Positions 1 to 8,490 of a stretch of DNA of 54,126 nucleotides are shown one piece after another. This DNA is from Oscillospiraceae bacterium. Lineage in GTDB: Bacteria > Bacillota > Clostridia > Oscillospirales > Ruminococcaceae. Both the position numbers and the translations under genes were made by a program. The DNA is taken from NCBI GenBank assembly GCA_017438745.1, contig JAFRUS010000063.1, positions 1 through 54,126 on the forward strand, given 5' to 3'. The notes beneath the pieces were generated by a model, which was given only the letters and a program-made list of their open reading frames with translations, was not told the DNA's origin and did no database searches. Positions within the stretch are counted from its first letter, which is position 1; every line of letters starts with the position of its first letter.

Positions 1-6
1 AAAGGA

Positions 7-590
7 AACCAATCAAATTCAAATTTATCTGGTTTCGGGGTTTAAAGTAAATCAGCTAAAACATCAGGGATTGAAAGCGATATCAGGGATAGAAAATGAA
101 TTCGGAGAACGAGATTTTTGCAAGGAGCACAACCTAAATACATGGAGGTATTATTATGGGAATGGTAGTTAGAACTAATATGGCAGCTTTAGGTGCCAAC
201 AACGCATTAGCAAACGCTTCTAAGGCTCAGCAATCAGGTATGCAGAAACTCTACACAGGTCTTAAGATCAACGCAGCCAAAGATGACGCTTCAGGTCTCG
301 CAATCAGTGAGAAAATGAAGAATCAGATCAAGGCTCTTGATACAGCAAAGGACAACTGTGAAGACGGTTCAAATATGATCCAGACAGCTGAAGGTTACAT
401 GAAGGAAACTCATGATATTCTTACTAGAATGACTGAACTTGCTGAAAAGGCAGCCAACGGTGTTCTTAAGGATGAAGACAGAGATGCACTTCAGGATGAG
501 ATGAATCAGCTTTGCGGTGAAATTGACAGAATTGCAACTACAGCTAATTTTAACGGCAATAAGCTTCTTGATGGTTCACTCGGAAGTTCC
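7..590. repeat. Inverted repeat arm, flagellin 5' part (partner 4335-4918)
   Basis: The 150-bp leader and about 430 bp of flagellin 5' coding sequence are repeated in inverted orientation at 4335-4918. The leader copies differ by only a few substitutions and a one-base insertion in the promoter spacer. This gives a substrate for gene conversion or inversion between the two genes. Confidence 0.85.
57..84 (+). promoter_or_regulatory. Sigma-28-like promoter of flagellin copy 1
   Basis: TAAA at 57-60 and GCGATATC at 77-84, 16 bp apart, resemble the flagellar sigma factor consensus (TAAA, about N15, GCCGATAA). No good sigma-A promoter is seen in the leader. The same arrangement occurs upstream of copy 2. 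Confidence 0.5.
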
Positions 591-1607
591 GGTAAGGTAA
601 AAGTCACATGTACATCTGGTAAAGGATTTGAAGTGACTAGTCCAGACGAAAACACCGGAAAATATGCAGGAGGTCAGGTAGCTACAAACGCTTCCTTAAA
701 AGATGGAAAAACCTATCAGGTTACTACAGCTGATACTGCTGGTAATACTACTGATTTCAAAGCAATAAGCGGCATGAAAGTCAGAACAGTTAATGCTGCT
801 GGTGCAGTTGATACAACCGAAACTGAAATAGCAGTTACAATTAATGTTCAGAAAGGCGATACAGTAACTTTTGATAGTAGCGGTGCAGGAACATCAGCTA
901 ATGGACTTACATTCAGTGGCGCAACTAAAGTCGCTGGTGATACTTTCACTTTCGATGGCGAAGGTTGGATGAATGCTGAAGGTCATAAATTAGTATCCAC
1001 TGATGGTTCTTCACTTACAATGAAGCTTGATTCTGCAGCCAATACTGCAGGTGAGAAATTCGAATATGATGAAGTTGCAGCTAAACACCCTAGTGAAAAG
1101 AATGCTGGAATTAATCTTCAGATTGGTGAGTCTTCAACAAGCGCAGATAGACTTAATATTTCTATCAATAGTTTTAAATCTGACTCCTTATTTAAAGGCC
1201 TTGACGGATTAGTTAATACAACTAATGACGGAACAGATAAGAAGGCTACTGCGGCTGTTAAAATAGTATCAAACACTGATGTTTCTACTTATTCTGATGC
1301 AGTTTCTATAGATATCACTGATAAGGATGCGGCATCTGCAGCAGCAGACGCTATCCGTCAGATTTCCAACTACGTATCAGATGAAAGAGGTAAGCTTGGT
1401 GCTCAGCAAAACAGACTTGATCACACAATCAACAATCTCACAACAACATCTGAGAACACAACAGCAGCTAAGTCACGTATCCTTGATACAGACATGGCTA
1501 AGGAAATGATGGAATACACATCTAAGAATGTTATCGCTCAGGCTGCTCAGTCTATGCTTGCACAGGCTAACTCACAGCCGCCGAACGTTCTGTCACTCCT
1601 TCAGTAA
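156..1607 (+). CDS. fliC: Flagellin (copy 1)
   Basis: Flagellar filament protein of 483 residues, secreted by the flagellar export apparatus. The conserved N-terminal D0/D1 region (about residues 1-145, beginning MGMVVRTNMAALGANN) and C-terminal D1/D0 region (about 390-483, ending in NVLSLLQ) bracket a variable Thr/Gly/Asp-rich centre. The start follows GGAGG with a 7-nt gap. A second flagellin lies 1.5 kb away in the opposite orientation; termini and flanks are nearly identical while the centres differ. The C-terminal tail reads QPPNV where copy 2 has the more usual QPQNV. Family assignment is certain; use of both copies in one filament is inference. Confidence 0.97.
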   Translation: MGMVVRTNMAALGANNALANASKAQQSGMQKLYTGLKINAAKDDASGLAISEKMKNQIKALDTAKDNCEDGSNMIQTAEGYMKETHDILTRMTELAEKAANGVLKDEDRDALQDEMNQLCGEIDRIATTANFNGNKLLDGSLGSSGKVKVTCTSGKGFEVTSPDENTGKYAGGQVATNASLKDGKTYQVTTADTAGNTTDFKAISGMKVRTVNAAGAVDTTETEIAVTINVQKGDTVTFDSSGAGTSANGLTFSGATKVAGDTFTFDGEGWMNAEGHKLVSTDGSSLTMKLDSAANTAGEKFEYDEVAAKHPSEKNAGINLQIGESSTSADRLNISINSFKSDSLFKGLDGLVNTTNDGTDKKATAAVKIVSNTDVSTYSDAVSIDITDKDAASAAADAIRQISNYVSDERGKLGAQQNRLDHTINNLTTTSENTTAAKSRILDTDMAKEMMEYTSKNVIAQAAQSMLAQANSQPPNVLSLLQ

Positions 1608-1685
1608 TTAACTGAGCTGAAAGCAATTATTAACTACTAAAGGCTTATGGGGATGAGCTTCTTTAAAAATTATGATTAATAGGGT

Positions 1686-1731
1686 CACCGCCGCCAGATT
1701 GCACTGTGTGTACATCTGGCGGCGGTGTTTT
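1686..1731 (+). terminator. Terminator of flagellin copy 1
   Basis: A 14-bp perfect stem (1686-1699 with 1714-1727, CACCGCCGCCAGAT) is followed by TTTT. The equivalent stem behind copy 2 has G:C where this one has A:U, changed on both arms, so the structure is being maintained. Confidence 0.9.
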
Positions 1732-1755
1732 GTGTATATGGGTATAAAAAAAATG

Positions 1756-1794
1756 CCGCAAGGCTTACGGATGATTTGATCGTAAACCCTGCGG
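1756..1794 (-). terminator. Terminator of Rpn gene 1
   Basis: Imperfect stem CCGCA...TGCGG with inner CTTACG/CGTAAA pairing, followed on the minus strand by a run of eight T after CA. A diverged copy follows the second Rpn gene at 5029-5065. Confidence 0.8.
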
Positions 1795-1815
1795 TTGTGT
1801 TTTTTTATTAAGTTG

Positions 1816-2784
1816 TTACGACGATTTTTTAGGAAGTACAAGTTCCTTATCAAGTGATGCGGCGATCTCAGTTAATTCCTCAAAAGTCTTGCCGGTGTAT
1901 CTTTCTATTTCATCCAAAGGCTTTCCGTCCTGTATCATCATGACTGCGAGTCCTTTACTTAATTCTGCCTTGCCTTCTTTAATGCCTTCTTCTCTGCCCT
2001 TTGCTTCAGCTTCTTCAGTAAAAAGTATAATCCTTTCATTTAACATACGATCAGCTCCTTGCTTAATAATATCGTCTATATTGTTGTAAATGTGCTCTTT
2101 GATTTTACGGGTTATTTCCAGCATGAGTCTATATTCTTCACTCGTTACTCTTTCATCTTTCTTAAGCGAATCAAGAGTAGTGATGATATCATTGATCATC
2201 GTTTCAAAAGCATTGAGGAAATCTTTCTTATCATCTTCTGAGTACTGATTATAGTTCTTCGCCTGGCGGTAAAGTTTTATGATCTGAAAAGGAAGAAGTA
2301 TTTCCATATCGTTTTCGACCAGTTCTTTTGGTGTGTATCCGAGAGCTCTTACTGAAGGAAGTGCGTACTCGATCTCGCGTTTATCAGGAAGAACTAGTGT
2401 GATGTACAGTTTATCCTTGGTTCGGTCAGGATCTTTAAGAAACACAACAGCCTGATTGACCATATAGTAGCGCGCATGTGTGCTGTCAATTTTTTCGTAC
2501 TTGTCATGGACATTGCTGAATGCGTATTCGATAAGTCGGATCATCATGTCGTCATCGTATGCCTGTGCTTCAATGTGAAACGTTTCACCGCATATCGTAA
2601 AGTACAGATCCATTTCAAGTTCTGAACCGTCAGCCGGTATACCATTAGGATCGGTGAAAACAATCTTGGAGTCCAGCGGGAAGTTCTTTCCGAAGACTTT
2701 GTTTATAAACCGGATAAGCATTTTTCCAGCTGTGCGGAATAACCTTTTAAACAGCTGGTCGTAAATGTGATAACTCTCTTTCAT
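1816..2784 (-). CDS. Rpn/PDDEXK_2 family nuclease-transposase-like protein (copy 1)
   Basis: 322-residue protein of the Rpn family (recombination-promoting nuclease or PD-(D/E)XK transposase-like, PDDEXK_2). The nuclease core is near the N-terminus: Asp59 in ELEMDLYF and Glu72/Gln74 in FHIEAQ fit the D...ExQ form of the active site. The middle is helical and charged, and the C-terminus carries a YTGKTFEEL helix typical of the family. It sits between the two inverted flagellin genes and has its own promoter, operator-like palindrome and terminator. A paralogue (5089-6045) is nearly identical in its first 180 residues. Rpn proteins promote RecA-independent recombination in E. coli; a role in flagellin rearrangement is inference. 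Confidence 0.85.
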   Translation of the reverse strand: MKESYHIYDQLFKRLFRTAGKMLIRFINKVFGKNFPLDSKIVFTDPNGIPADGSELEMDLYFTICGETFHIEAQAYDDDMMIRLIEYAFSNVHDKYEKIDSTHARYYMVNQAVVFLKDPDRTKDKLYITLVLPDKREIEYALPSVRALGYTPKELVENDMEILLPFQIIKLYRQAKNYNQYSEDDKKDFLNAFETMINDIITTLDSLKKDERVTSEEYRLMLEITRKIKEHIYNNIDDIIKQGADRMLNERIILFTEEAEAKGREEGIKEGKAELSKGLAVMMIQDGKPLDEIERYTGKTFEELTEIAASLDKELVLPKKSS

Positions 2785-2805
2785 TGTTTATATCTCCTTA
2801 AAAAC

Positions 2806-2858
2806 ACATGTAATATAATTACATGTATGATTATAACACATCAAAGGAGATTTGTCAA
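2806..2858 (-). promoter_or_regulatory. Promoter plus palindromic operator of Rpn gene 1
   Basis: On the minus strand TTGACA (2853-2858) and TATAAT (2830-2835) are 17 bp apart, a perfect consensus. Immediately downstream, 2806-2826 is a dyad with 9-bp arms (ACATGTAAT, 3-bp centre) covering the likely transcription start, as expected for an operator. The whole arrangement is repeated upstream of the second Rpn gene. Confidence 0.8.
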
Positions 2859-2964
2859 GCATATCCAAAAGAAAAAATTAACATTGCATATAAATTTCCA
2901 AAAGTTACGCTTCTATAATTATTATAGCATTTTCAAATTGCTTTTACAACAGAAAATTAAGCAC

Positions 2965-3375
2965 AAAACACCGCCGCCGGATGTACACACTGTGCAATCC
3001 GGCGGCGGTGACCCTATTTATCATAATTTTTAAAGAAGCTCATCCCCATAAGCTCTTAGTAGTTATAATTGCTTTCAGCTCAGCTTAATTACTGAAGGAG
3101 TGAAAGTACGTTCTGAGGCTGTGAATTAGCCTGTGCAAGCATAGACTGAGCAGCCTGTGCGATAACGTTCTTAGATGTGTACTCCATCATTTCCTTAGCC
3201 ATGTCTGTATCGAGGATACGTGACTTAGCTGCTGTTGTGTTCTCAGAAGCTGTAGCAAGGTTGTTTACAGTGTGTTCGAGACGGTTCTGCTGAGCACCGA
3301 GTGTACCTCTCTGATCTGATACATAGTTGGATACCTGACGGATAGCGTCAGCTGCTGCAGATGCCTTATTCTGAT
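2965..3375. repeat. Inverted repeat arm, flagellin 3' part (partner 1320-1735)
   Basis: The last 290 bp or so of flagellin coding sequence and the 3' untranslated region with its terminator match 1320-1735 in inverted orientation. With the 5' arm, this makes the whole of 7-4918 a large imperfect inverted repeat around the first Rpn gene. Confidence 0.85.
2969..3010 (-). terminator. Terminator of flagellin copy 2
   Basis: A 14-bp stem (2969-2982 with 2997-3010, CACCGCCGCCGGAT) followed on the minus strand by TTTTG. Inverted counterpart of the terminator at 1686-1731, with a compensatory base-pair change. Bases 2859-2968 hold only the Rpn upstream region, with no gene. Confidence 0.88.
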
Positions 3376-4768
3376 CTGAGATATCAATTGTGATACCCTT
3401 ATCATAAGTCGCTGTTTCGTTAACTTTTGTAGCGGCAACAGCTTTTGCATCTGTTTCACCGGTAGCACCTGCGGTTTTATTGGTGAAACCATTAATGCCA
3501 CCTAGAAGAGTGTCTGTGTGGAAGCTACCAATCTTAACGTTCATTTTATCAGCTGCAGTTGACGATTCACCGATCTGAAGTTTGATGCCTTCATTGAGCG
3601 TAGCTTTAGTGTTAGCAGTATCTGCTTTAACATTAACACTAATTAAACTATAACCGTCTTTGTTATTCGCTGCATCATATACATCTGAACCACCAACAAC
3701 CTCAGGTGTTGCAGTTGTGTCAGCAGGGGTTGCTAAATCTGAAGCAGGAGTAGGATCGTTACCAATTTCATTATTATAAACACTTATAAGTGCATTAGAT
3801 GCATTTATTTCATCATTTTTTGCCGAAATTGCATCGTTGATTTTAGTGACATCCGCATTATTCAGGTTAGCTGGATCTGATATGAGATTAGTATCATTCC
3901 AATCGAATCCAATAGCCTCGAGTTCTTGTTTTTGTGTTTCACTCAAAGCACCTCCTGCACTTACTGTACCGGTGAGAGAAACGGTACTTTGTGAAGTCTT
4001 ATTTGCTAATTCAGTTACAATATCACCACTTTTGTTAACTGCTACGTTGACATCAAATCCACCTATCTGACTAGCCAATTCTCCAAGTGTTGTCTTTACA
4101 GTATTTCCATCAGAATCAGTATATGAAACTTCTCTTGATGCAGCCGCTTTTGCAGTTGCTTCAGCAGCTGCACTTATCTTTGCAGTAAGATCATCTTTAG
4201 CACTTCCGGATAACTCAGCCACTGCTGTGTTAGATGTAGTAACCGTACCTGCTTTTAATTCGCCAGTATTAGGTGCTGTATCAGAAACCTTATAGTGATT
4301 ACCGGTAGCATCACTGGTAATTTCAACTTTACCATTTGAACCAAGATCACCATTGAGAAGCTTCTTGCCATTGAAGTTAGCTGTAGTAGCCATTCTATCG
4401 ATTTCGCTACAGAGCTGATCCATTTCGTTCTGGAGTGCCGTACGATCTTCATTGTCAAGAAGACCATTAGCTGACTTCTCAGCAAGTTCAGTCATTCTTG
4501 TAAGAATGTCGTGAGTTTCCTTCATGTAACCTTCAGCTGTCTGGATCATGTTAGCGCCGTCTTCGCAGTTATCCTTGGCTGTATCAAGAGCCTTGATCTG
4601 ATTCTTCATCTTCTCACTGATTGCGAGACCTGAAGCATCGTCCTTAGCTGCATTGATCTTGAAACCTGTATAGAGTTTCTGCATTCCGCTCTGCTGAGCC
4701 TTTGAAGCCTGTGCTAATGAATTGTTGGCACCTAAAGCTGCCATATTAGTTCTAACTACCATTCCCAT
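3089..4768 (-). CDS. fliC: Flagellin (copy 2)
   Basis: 559-residue flagellin with the same N-terminal (residues 1-145) and C-terminal (about 465-559) domains as copy 1 but a longer, unrelated, Ala/Thr/Asp-rich centre with coiled-coil-like stretches (about 150-400). It starts with the same GGAGG leader and ends at the mirrored terminator. The pattern, constant ends with different exposed domains, is typical of multi-flagellin loci where the centre is the antigenic or phage-receptor surface. No invertase gene lies nearby; only Rpn genes do. Confidence 0.97.
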   Translation of the reverse strand: MGMVVRTNMAALGANNSLAQASKAQQSGMQKLYTGFKINAAKDDASGLAISEKMKNQIKALDTAKDNCEDGANMIQTAEGYMKETHDILTRMTELAEKSANGLLDNEDRTALQNEMDQLCSEIDRMATTANFNGKKLLNGDLGSNGKVEITSDATGNHYKVSDTAPNTGELKAGTVTTSNTAVAELSGSAKDDLTAKISAAAEATAKAAASREVSYTDSDGNTVKTTLGELASQIGGFDVNVAVNKSGDIVTELANKTSQSTVSLTGTVSAGGALSETQKQELEAIGFDWNDTNLISDPANLNNADVTKINDAISAKNDEINASNALISVYNNEIGNDPTPASDLATPADTTATPEVVGGSDVYDAANNKDGYSLISVNVKADTANTKATLNEGIKLQIGESSTAADKMNVKIGSFHTDTLLGGINGFTNKTAGATGETDAKAVAATKVNETATYDKGITIDISDQNKASAAADAIRQVSNYVSDQRGTLGAQQNRLEHTVNNLATASENTTAAKSRILDTDMAKEMMEYTSKNVIAQAAQSMLAQANSQPQNVLSLLQ

Positions 4769-4840
4769 AATAATACCTCCATGTATTTAGGTTGTTGCTC
4801 CTTGCAAAAATCTCGTTCTCTGAATTCATTTTCTATCCCT

Positions 4841-4869
4841 GATATCGCTTTCAATCCCTGATGTTTTTA
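4841..4869 (-). promoter_or_regulatory. Sigma-28-like promoter of flagellin copy 2
   Basis: Mirror of the copy 1 promoter: TAAA (4866-4869) and GCGATATC (4841-4848) on the minus strand with a 17-bp spacer, one base longer than copy 1. The stretch 4919-5028 between the leader and the next terminator holds nothing recognisable. Confidence 0.45.
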
Positions 4870-5028
4870 GCTGATTTACTTATAACCCCGAAACCAGATA
4901 AATTTGAATTTGATTGGTTATCACATGGTGCATGATTCCTAAACAAATTATTATTGGCACTTTATAGGCAATTATGGTATTGTTATTGAACTAATAATGT
5001 GTTGATTCGAATCTGAATAAAAAATAAA

Positions 5029-5065
5029 CCGCAGCGCTTACGGATTCCAAACGTAAACTCTGCGG
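5029..5065 (-). terminator. Terminator of Rpn gene 2
   Basis: CCGCAG...CTGCGG stem with inner GCTTACG/CGTAAAC pairing, followed on the minus strand by TTTATTTTTTATT. Confidence 0.8.
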
Positions 5066-5088
5066 CTAATAATGTTATTATTAGGTTA

Positions 5089-6045
5089 TTACGACGATTT
5101 TTTCGGAAGTACAAGTCCTTTGCCGAGTGAGGCAGCGATCTCGGTTAATTCCTCAAAAGTCTTTCCTGTGTATCTTTCTATTTCATCCAGAGGCTTGCCG
5201 TCCTTTATCATCATGACGGCAAGATCTTTAATAAGCTCAGCTTTGCCTTCTTCTCTGCCCTTTGCTTCTGCTTCTTCAGTATAAAGTATAATTCTTTCAT
5301 TTAACATACGATCAGCTCCTTGTTTTTCAATATCGTCTATATTATTGTAAATATGATCTTTGATTTTACGGGTTATTTCCAGCATGAGTCTGTATTCTTC
5401 ATTCGTTACTCTTTTGTCCTTTTTAAGAGAATCAAGAGTAGTTATGATTTCATTGATCATTTTTTCAAAATCCGTGAGGAACTTTTTCTTAGCTTCTTCT
5501 GAGCGCCTGTGATAATTCTTTGCTCTGCGGTAAAGTCTTAAGATCTGAAAAGGAAGAAGTATTTCCATATCGTTTTCGACCAGTTCTTTCGGTGTATATC
5601 CGAGAGCTCTTACTGCAGGAAGTGCGTACTCGATTTCGCGTTTATCCGGCAGAACAAGGGTGATATACAGTTTGTCCTTGGTCCGGTCAAAATCCTTAAG
5701 AAATACAACAGCCTGATCAACCATATGGTAGCGTGCGTGAGTGCTGTCGATCTTTTCGTATTTGTCATGGACATTGCTGAACGCATATTCGATAAGTCGT
5801 ATCATCATATCATCATCGTACGCCTGTGCTTCGATGTGAAACGTTTCGCCGCATATCGTAAAGTACAGATCCATTTCAAGTTCTGAATCCTCAGCCGGTA
5901 CACCATTAGGATCGATGAAAACTATTTTAGAGTTCAGAGGAAAGTTTTTTCCGAAGACTTTGTTTATAAATCGGATAAGCATTATTCCGGCTGTACGGAA
6001 TAACATTTTAAACAACTGGTCGTAAATATGATAACTCTCTTTCAT
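5089..6045 (-). CDS. Rpn/PDDEXK_2 family nuclease-transposase-like protein (copy 2)
   Basis: 318-residue paralogue of the protein at 1816-2784, with the same EMDLYF...FHIEAQ nuclease core and C-terminal YTGKTFEEL. Differences cluster in the helical middle and a short deletion near residue 270. Promoter, palindrome, coding region and terminator are all duplicated, so the unit was copied as a complete transcription unit. Each flagellin thus has an Rpn unit beside it. No terminal repeats or target duplications like those of an insertion sequence are evident. Confidence 0.85.
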   Translation of the reverse strand: MKESYHIYDQLFKMLFRTAGIMLIRFINKVFGKNFPLNSKIVFIDPNGVPAEDSELEMDLYFTICGETFHIEAQAYDDDMMIRLIEYAFSNVHDKYEKIDSTHARYHMVDQAVVFLKDFDRTKDKLYITLVLPDKREIEYALPAVRALGYTPKELVENDMEILLPFQILRLYRRAKNYHRRSEEAKKKFLTDFEKMINEIITTLDSLKKDKRVTNEEYRLMLEITRKIKDHIYNNIDDIEKQGADRMLNERIILYTEEAEAKGREEGKAELIKDLAVMMIKDGKPLDEIERYTGKTFEELTEIAASLGKGLVLPKKSS

Positions 6046-6066
6046 AGGTTATATCTCCTTTAAAAT

Positions 6067-6119
6067 ACATGTAATATAATTACATGTATGATTATAACAC
6101 ACTAAAAGAGATTTGTCAA
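6067..6119 (-). promoter_or_regulatory. Promoter plus palindromic operator of Rpn gene 2
   Basis: Minus-strand TTGACA (6114-6119), 17-bp spacer, TATAAT (6091-6096), then the same 9-bp-arm dyad at 6067-6087 as upstream of copy 1. Conservation of the dyad in two diverged leaders supports a real operator. Confidence 0.8.
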
Positions 6120-6223
6120 GCATATCCAAAAGAAAAAATTAGCAATGTGAAGAGGTTTCTGAGAAGTCTTCCTCTATAGTTATTATAGCATTTTCAAATT
6201 GCTTTTACAACAGAAAATCAAAC

Positions 6224-6291
6224 CGGGAGCACTCCGAATGGAATGCTCCCGATTTTTCTATAGCAGTGTCCGGTCCGCAGGGGCGGACACT
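6224..6291 (+). terminator. Hairpins in the 6.05-6.48 kb gap, first one terminator-like
   Basis: 6224-6251 forms CGGGAGC...GCTCCCG with inner TCC/GGA pairing followed by ATTTTT, a good terminator in the plus direction although no plus-strand gene ends here. A second hairpin (GTGTCCG...CGGACAC) lies at 6267-6291. The rest of the gap holds the promoters of the flanking genes. Confidence 0.5.
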
Positions 6292-6394
6292 ACCGATTAT
6301 AACGTCAGTTTTACTTATTTTCCTCCGAAGCTTTGTCAACATTATATATCTGGACTCTGAGGAAACAAAAGATAAGGCAAAATTCAGTTTGGTG

Positions 6395-6423
6395 TTGACT
6401 TGGCTAATTATTTGTAGTATAAT
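6395..6423 (+). promoter_or_regulatory. Promoter of the P-loop ATPase gene
   Basis: TTGACT (6395-6400), 17-bp spacer, TATAAT (6418-6423). The element is echoed upstream of the next gene (8395-8422), where TTGACT and a GTAGTATAAT end also occur. Confidence 0.7.
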
Positions 6424-6481
6424 ACGATTGTAAAATTGTAATAACAAGTATTTGTTTCGGATGTTAAGAAAGGATATTATA

Positions 6482-8398
6482 ATGGACTTTAAAACAATAT
6501 GCAGGCAAGCAGATTATAATGATATTTCTGAAGATATTATAAAGCTGCTGGATTATCGATGCTGGACATCACTTACGATTCCTAAAGGATATGGTAAAAC
6601 AACTCTTCTTTCAATGCTGTATTATTATCTGGATAAGGATGAAGATTCGTATGATCTGTTCAAGGATTCCCTGCTGGCGAAAAAGTGGGATAAGTGGCAG
6701 GAGCATCTGAATAAACGAGTTGTCTTAGTTCTTGATTTCAATGACTTTAAAGCTAAAGATATTGTATCTGCGCTCGCTTATATGAAAGAGAAAATGCTGA
6801 ATCTTTATAAAGAAAAACTTCATCTGTTCATGGCAGATGAAATGGAGATCAGACATTATATGAGAGCGCTTTACGAACTGGAAAAATACAACCCTGCAAC
6901 CGACCTCACCATTACAGATGATTCAAAGGTCGAGAGAGACTGGATAGGTCGAAGAATAACCAGAGACGGAAGATATTATCTTGAAAACAGCCTGAAAAAT
7001 ATGCTGAGTTTCTGGAATTTTGCTATGCGTAAAGATGAAAAGGCCGCTCTGCTTATCGATAATATGTGCCTTCTGGAAAAGGTCGCTCAAAAGAATGGAT
7101 ATTATCATGACATGCGTGAATTTCTCAGTGCATTTCTGGACTTCGAACCAGATAAGGTTTGCTCCTTCTATATGCAGATCTGGGACCACGATTCGCCTGA
7201 TGAAGACGCAGACGACAAATATTTCTGTGTTAGTCCTCCGTATTTGTGTTGTTCAGATAAAATGCGCTGGAGAGAAGAAGATAAAACTATATTCTATAAT
7301 AACAACAAGTATAAAGCTAAGATCCGAAATCCTAAAAAGCAAAATCAAAAAGAACTGGATCAGATGATCGTCAAAGGCAAAATACTGATGTTCGAAGGCG
7401 AGATCGCGTCCCTGAAGAGCCGTGAAAAAGAACGTATTGATGAACTGAAAAAATATCGGACGCCTTTGAACAAGGAAGTAACTCTGTATTCTGAAAACAT
7501 GGGATCAAGGCGAATGAAACATCTGGTCAGAGATTCGAAATATGAAGAACTGAATAATGTAGTTCGTGATTTATATGACAAAAGCAGTGACTGTAAGGAT
7601 TTCAGAGACCTTTATAAGCAGATGCAAAGCGTATACACGGACAAGCCAACCGACTGGAATGACGACGCTTATGCTGAATTTTGTAACAGATGTGCTGGAA
7701 TAAGAGAAGGATGGCACATTAGTCTCAATGATTCAGATCATTTATGGCACCAAATAAGTATCGGACCGGAAGACTGGTATTATTCTATCTCTGACATAAA
7801 AGTATATATAACAATGCGCAGATCAAATGTTAAGGAGTTCCTGATCAGTGCTGCAGAGCATCTTTTGCGTGGATGTGAATCCGGTTTCATTTTTAAAGTC
7901 AGTAAAGTTGAACGCGACGGAACCATATGTTTTTTCGTACGCAGACATGACTTCTTTTTACTTGAGGAGTTCGTTAAAACCCGCATTGATGAACTGCGAA
8001 AAGGAAATCCTTTTATCGCTCACCGGAATCTTATCGGTATCAGCCGTGACCTGATGGACTGGCATAGTCACAACGCCAATCAGGCACTTTTACTGTGGGA
8101 TTATTTTCAGACCATAAATGACAGAAATGATATCGATATTGAGGAAATCTATCAGATGTTTATACTTGGTTGGAATTCAGCACTTGAAGAAGGTAATATT
8201 TTTACAAAGGACTTTGCTCATGCAACCGCTCAGTTATTTGTCCTGATGATGGATTCTCTGGATTCATTGCTTGGAAAAGAAATAACAGATGATTCACTGT
8301 TGCTTAATGATGATAATGATATATGGGATATACTTGGAAACTCCAGGTGCTGGGATGATGTTAATGAAGCTTTTCGCAGAAAAAGCCCGAAGTGTTGA
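6482..8398 (+). CDS. P-loop ATPase of unknown function (AAA-ATPase-like)
   Basis: 638 residues from the ATG at 6482, chosen because AAAGGA lies 7 nt before it; upstream in-frame starts at 6452 and 6461 lack this. IPKGYGKTTLLSML near residue 35 is a Walker A motif, a hydrophobic strand VVLVLDF follows near 85, and ALLIDNM near 180 could be Walker B. This layout resembles the predicted AAA-ATPase (AAA-ATPase_like) family common in Clostridia and Bacteroidetes, but the usual C-terminal PD-(D/E)XK segment is not obvious. No neighbour suggests a role. It ends only 2 bp before a promoter for the next gene. Confidence 0.55.
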   Translation: MDFKTICRQADYNDISEDIIKLLDYRCWTSLTIPKGYGKTTLLSMLYYYLDKDEDSYDLFKDSLLAKKWDKWQEHLNKRVVLVLDFNDFKAKDIVSALAYMKEKMLNLYKEKLHLFMADEMEIRHYMRALYELEKYNPATDLTITDDSKVERDWIGRRITRDGRYYLENSLKNMLSFWNFAMRKDEKAALLIDNMCLLEKVAQKNGYYHDMREFLSAFLDFEPDKVCSFYMQIWDHDSPDEDADDKYFCVSPPYLCCSDKMRWREEDKTIFYNNNKYKAKIRNPKKQNQKELDQMIVKGKILMFEGEIASLKSREKERIDELKKYRTPLNKEVTLYSENMGSRRMKHLVRDSKYEELNNVVRDLYDKSSDCKDFRDLYKQMQSVYTDKPTDWNDDAYAEFCNRCAGIREGWHISLNDSDHLWHQISIGPEDWYYSISDIKVYITMRRSNVKEFLISAAEHLLRGCESGFIFKVSKVERDGTICFFVRRHDFFLLEEFVKTRIDELRKGNPFIAHRNLIGISRDLMDWHSHNANQALLLWDYFQTINDRNDIDIEEIYQMFILGWNSALEEGNIFTKDFAHATAQLFVLMMDSLDSLLGKEITDDSLLLNDDNDIWDILGNSRCWDDVNEAFRRKSPKC

Positions 8399-8422
8399 CT
8401 TTTACCTTTGCAGTAGTATAAT
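8395..8422 (+). promoter_or_regulatory. Promoter of the flavoprotein gene
   Basis: TTGACT (8395-8400, overlapping the previous stop codon), 16-bp spacer, TATAAT (8417-8422), about 70 bp before the start codon. Confidence 0.65.
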
Positions 8423-8490
8423 AATACTGTAAGGCAGTACAAATTGACGTTTGATCAGTTCTGCTGCCGGAAAGGAAATGATAATACACT

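Noticed and set aside
1816..6045. Rpn genes as insertion sequences
   Set aside because: The family is transposase-related, but no terminal inverted repeats or target duplications flank either copy, and each has an ordinary promoter and terminator.
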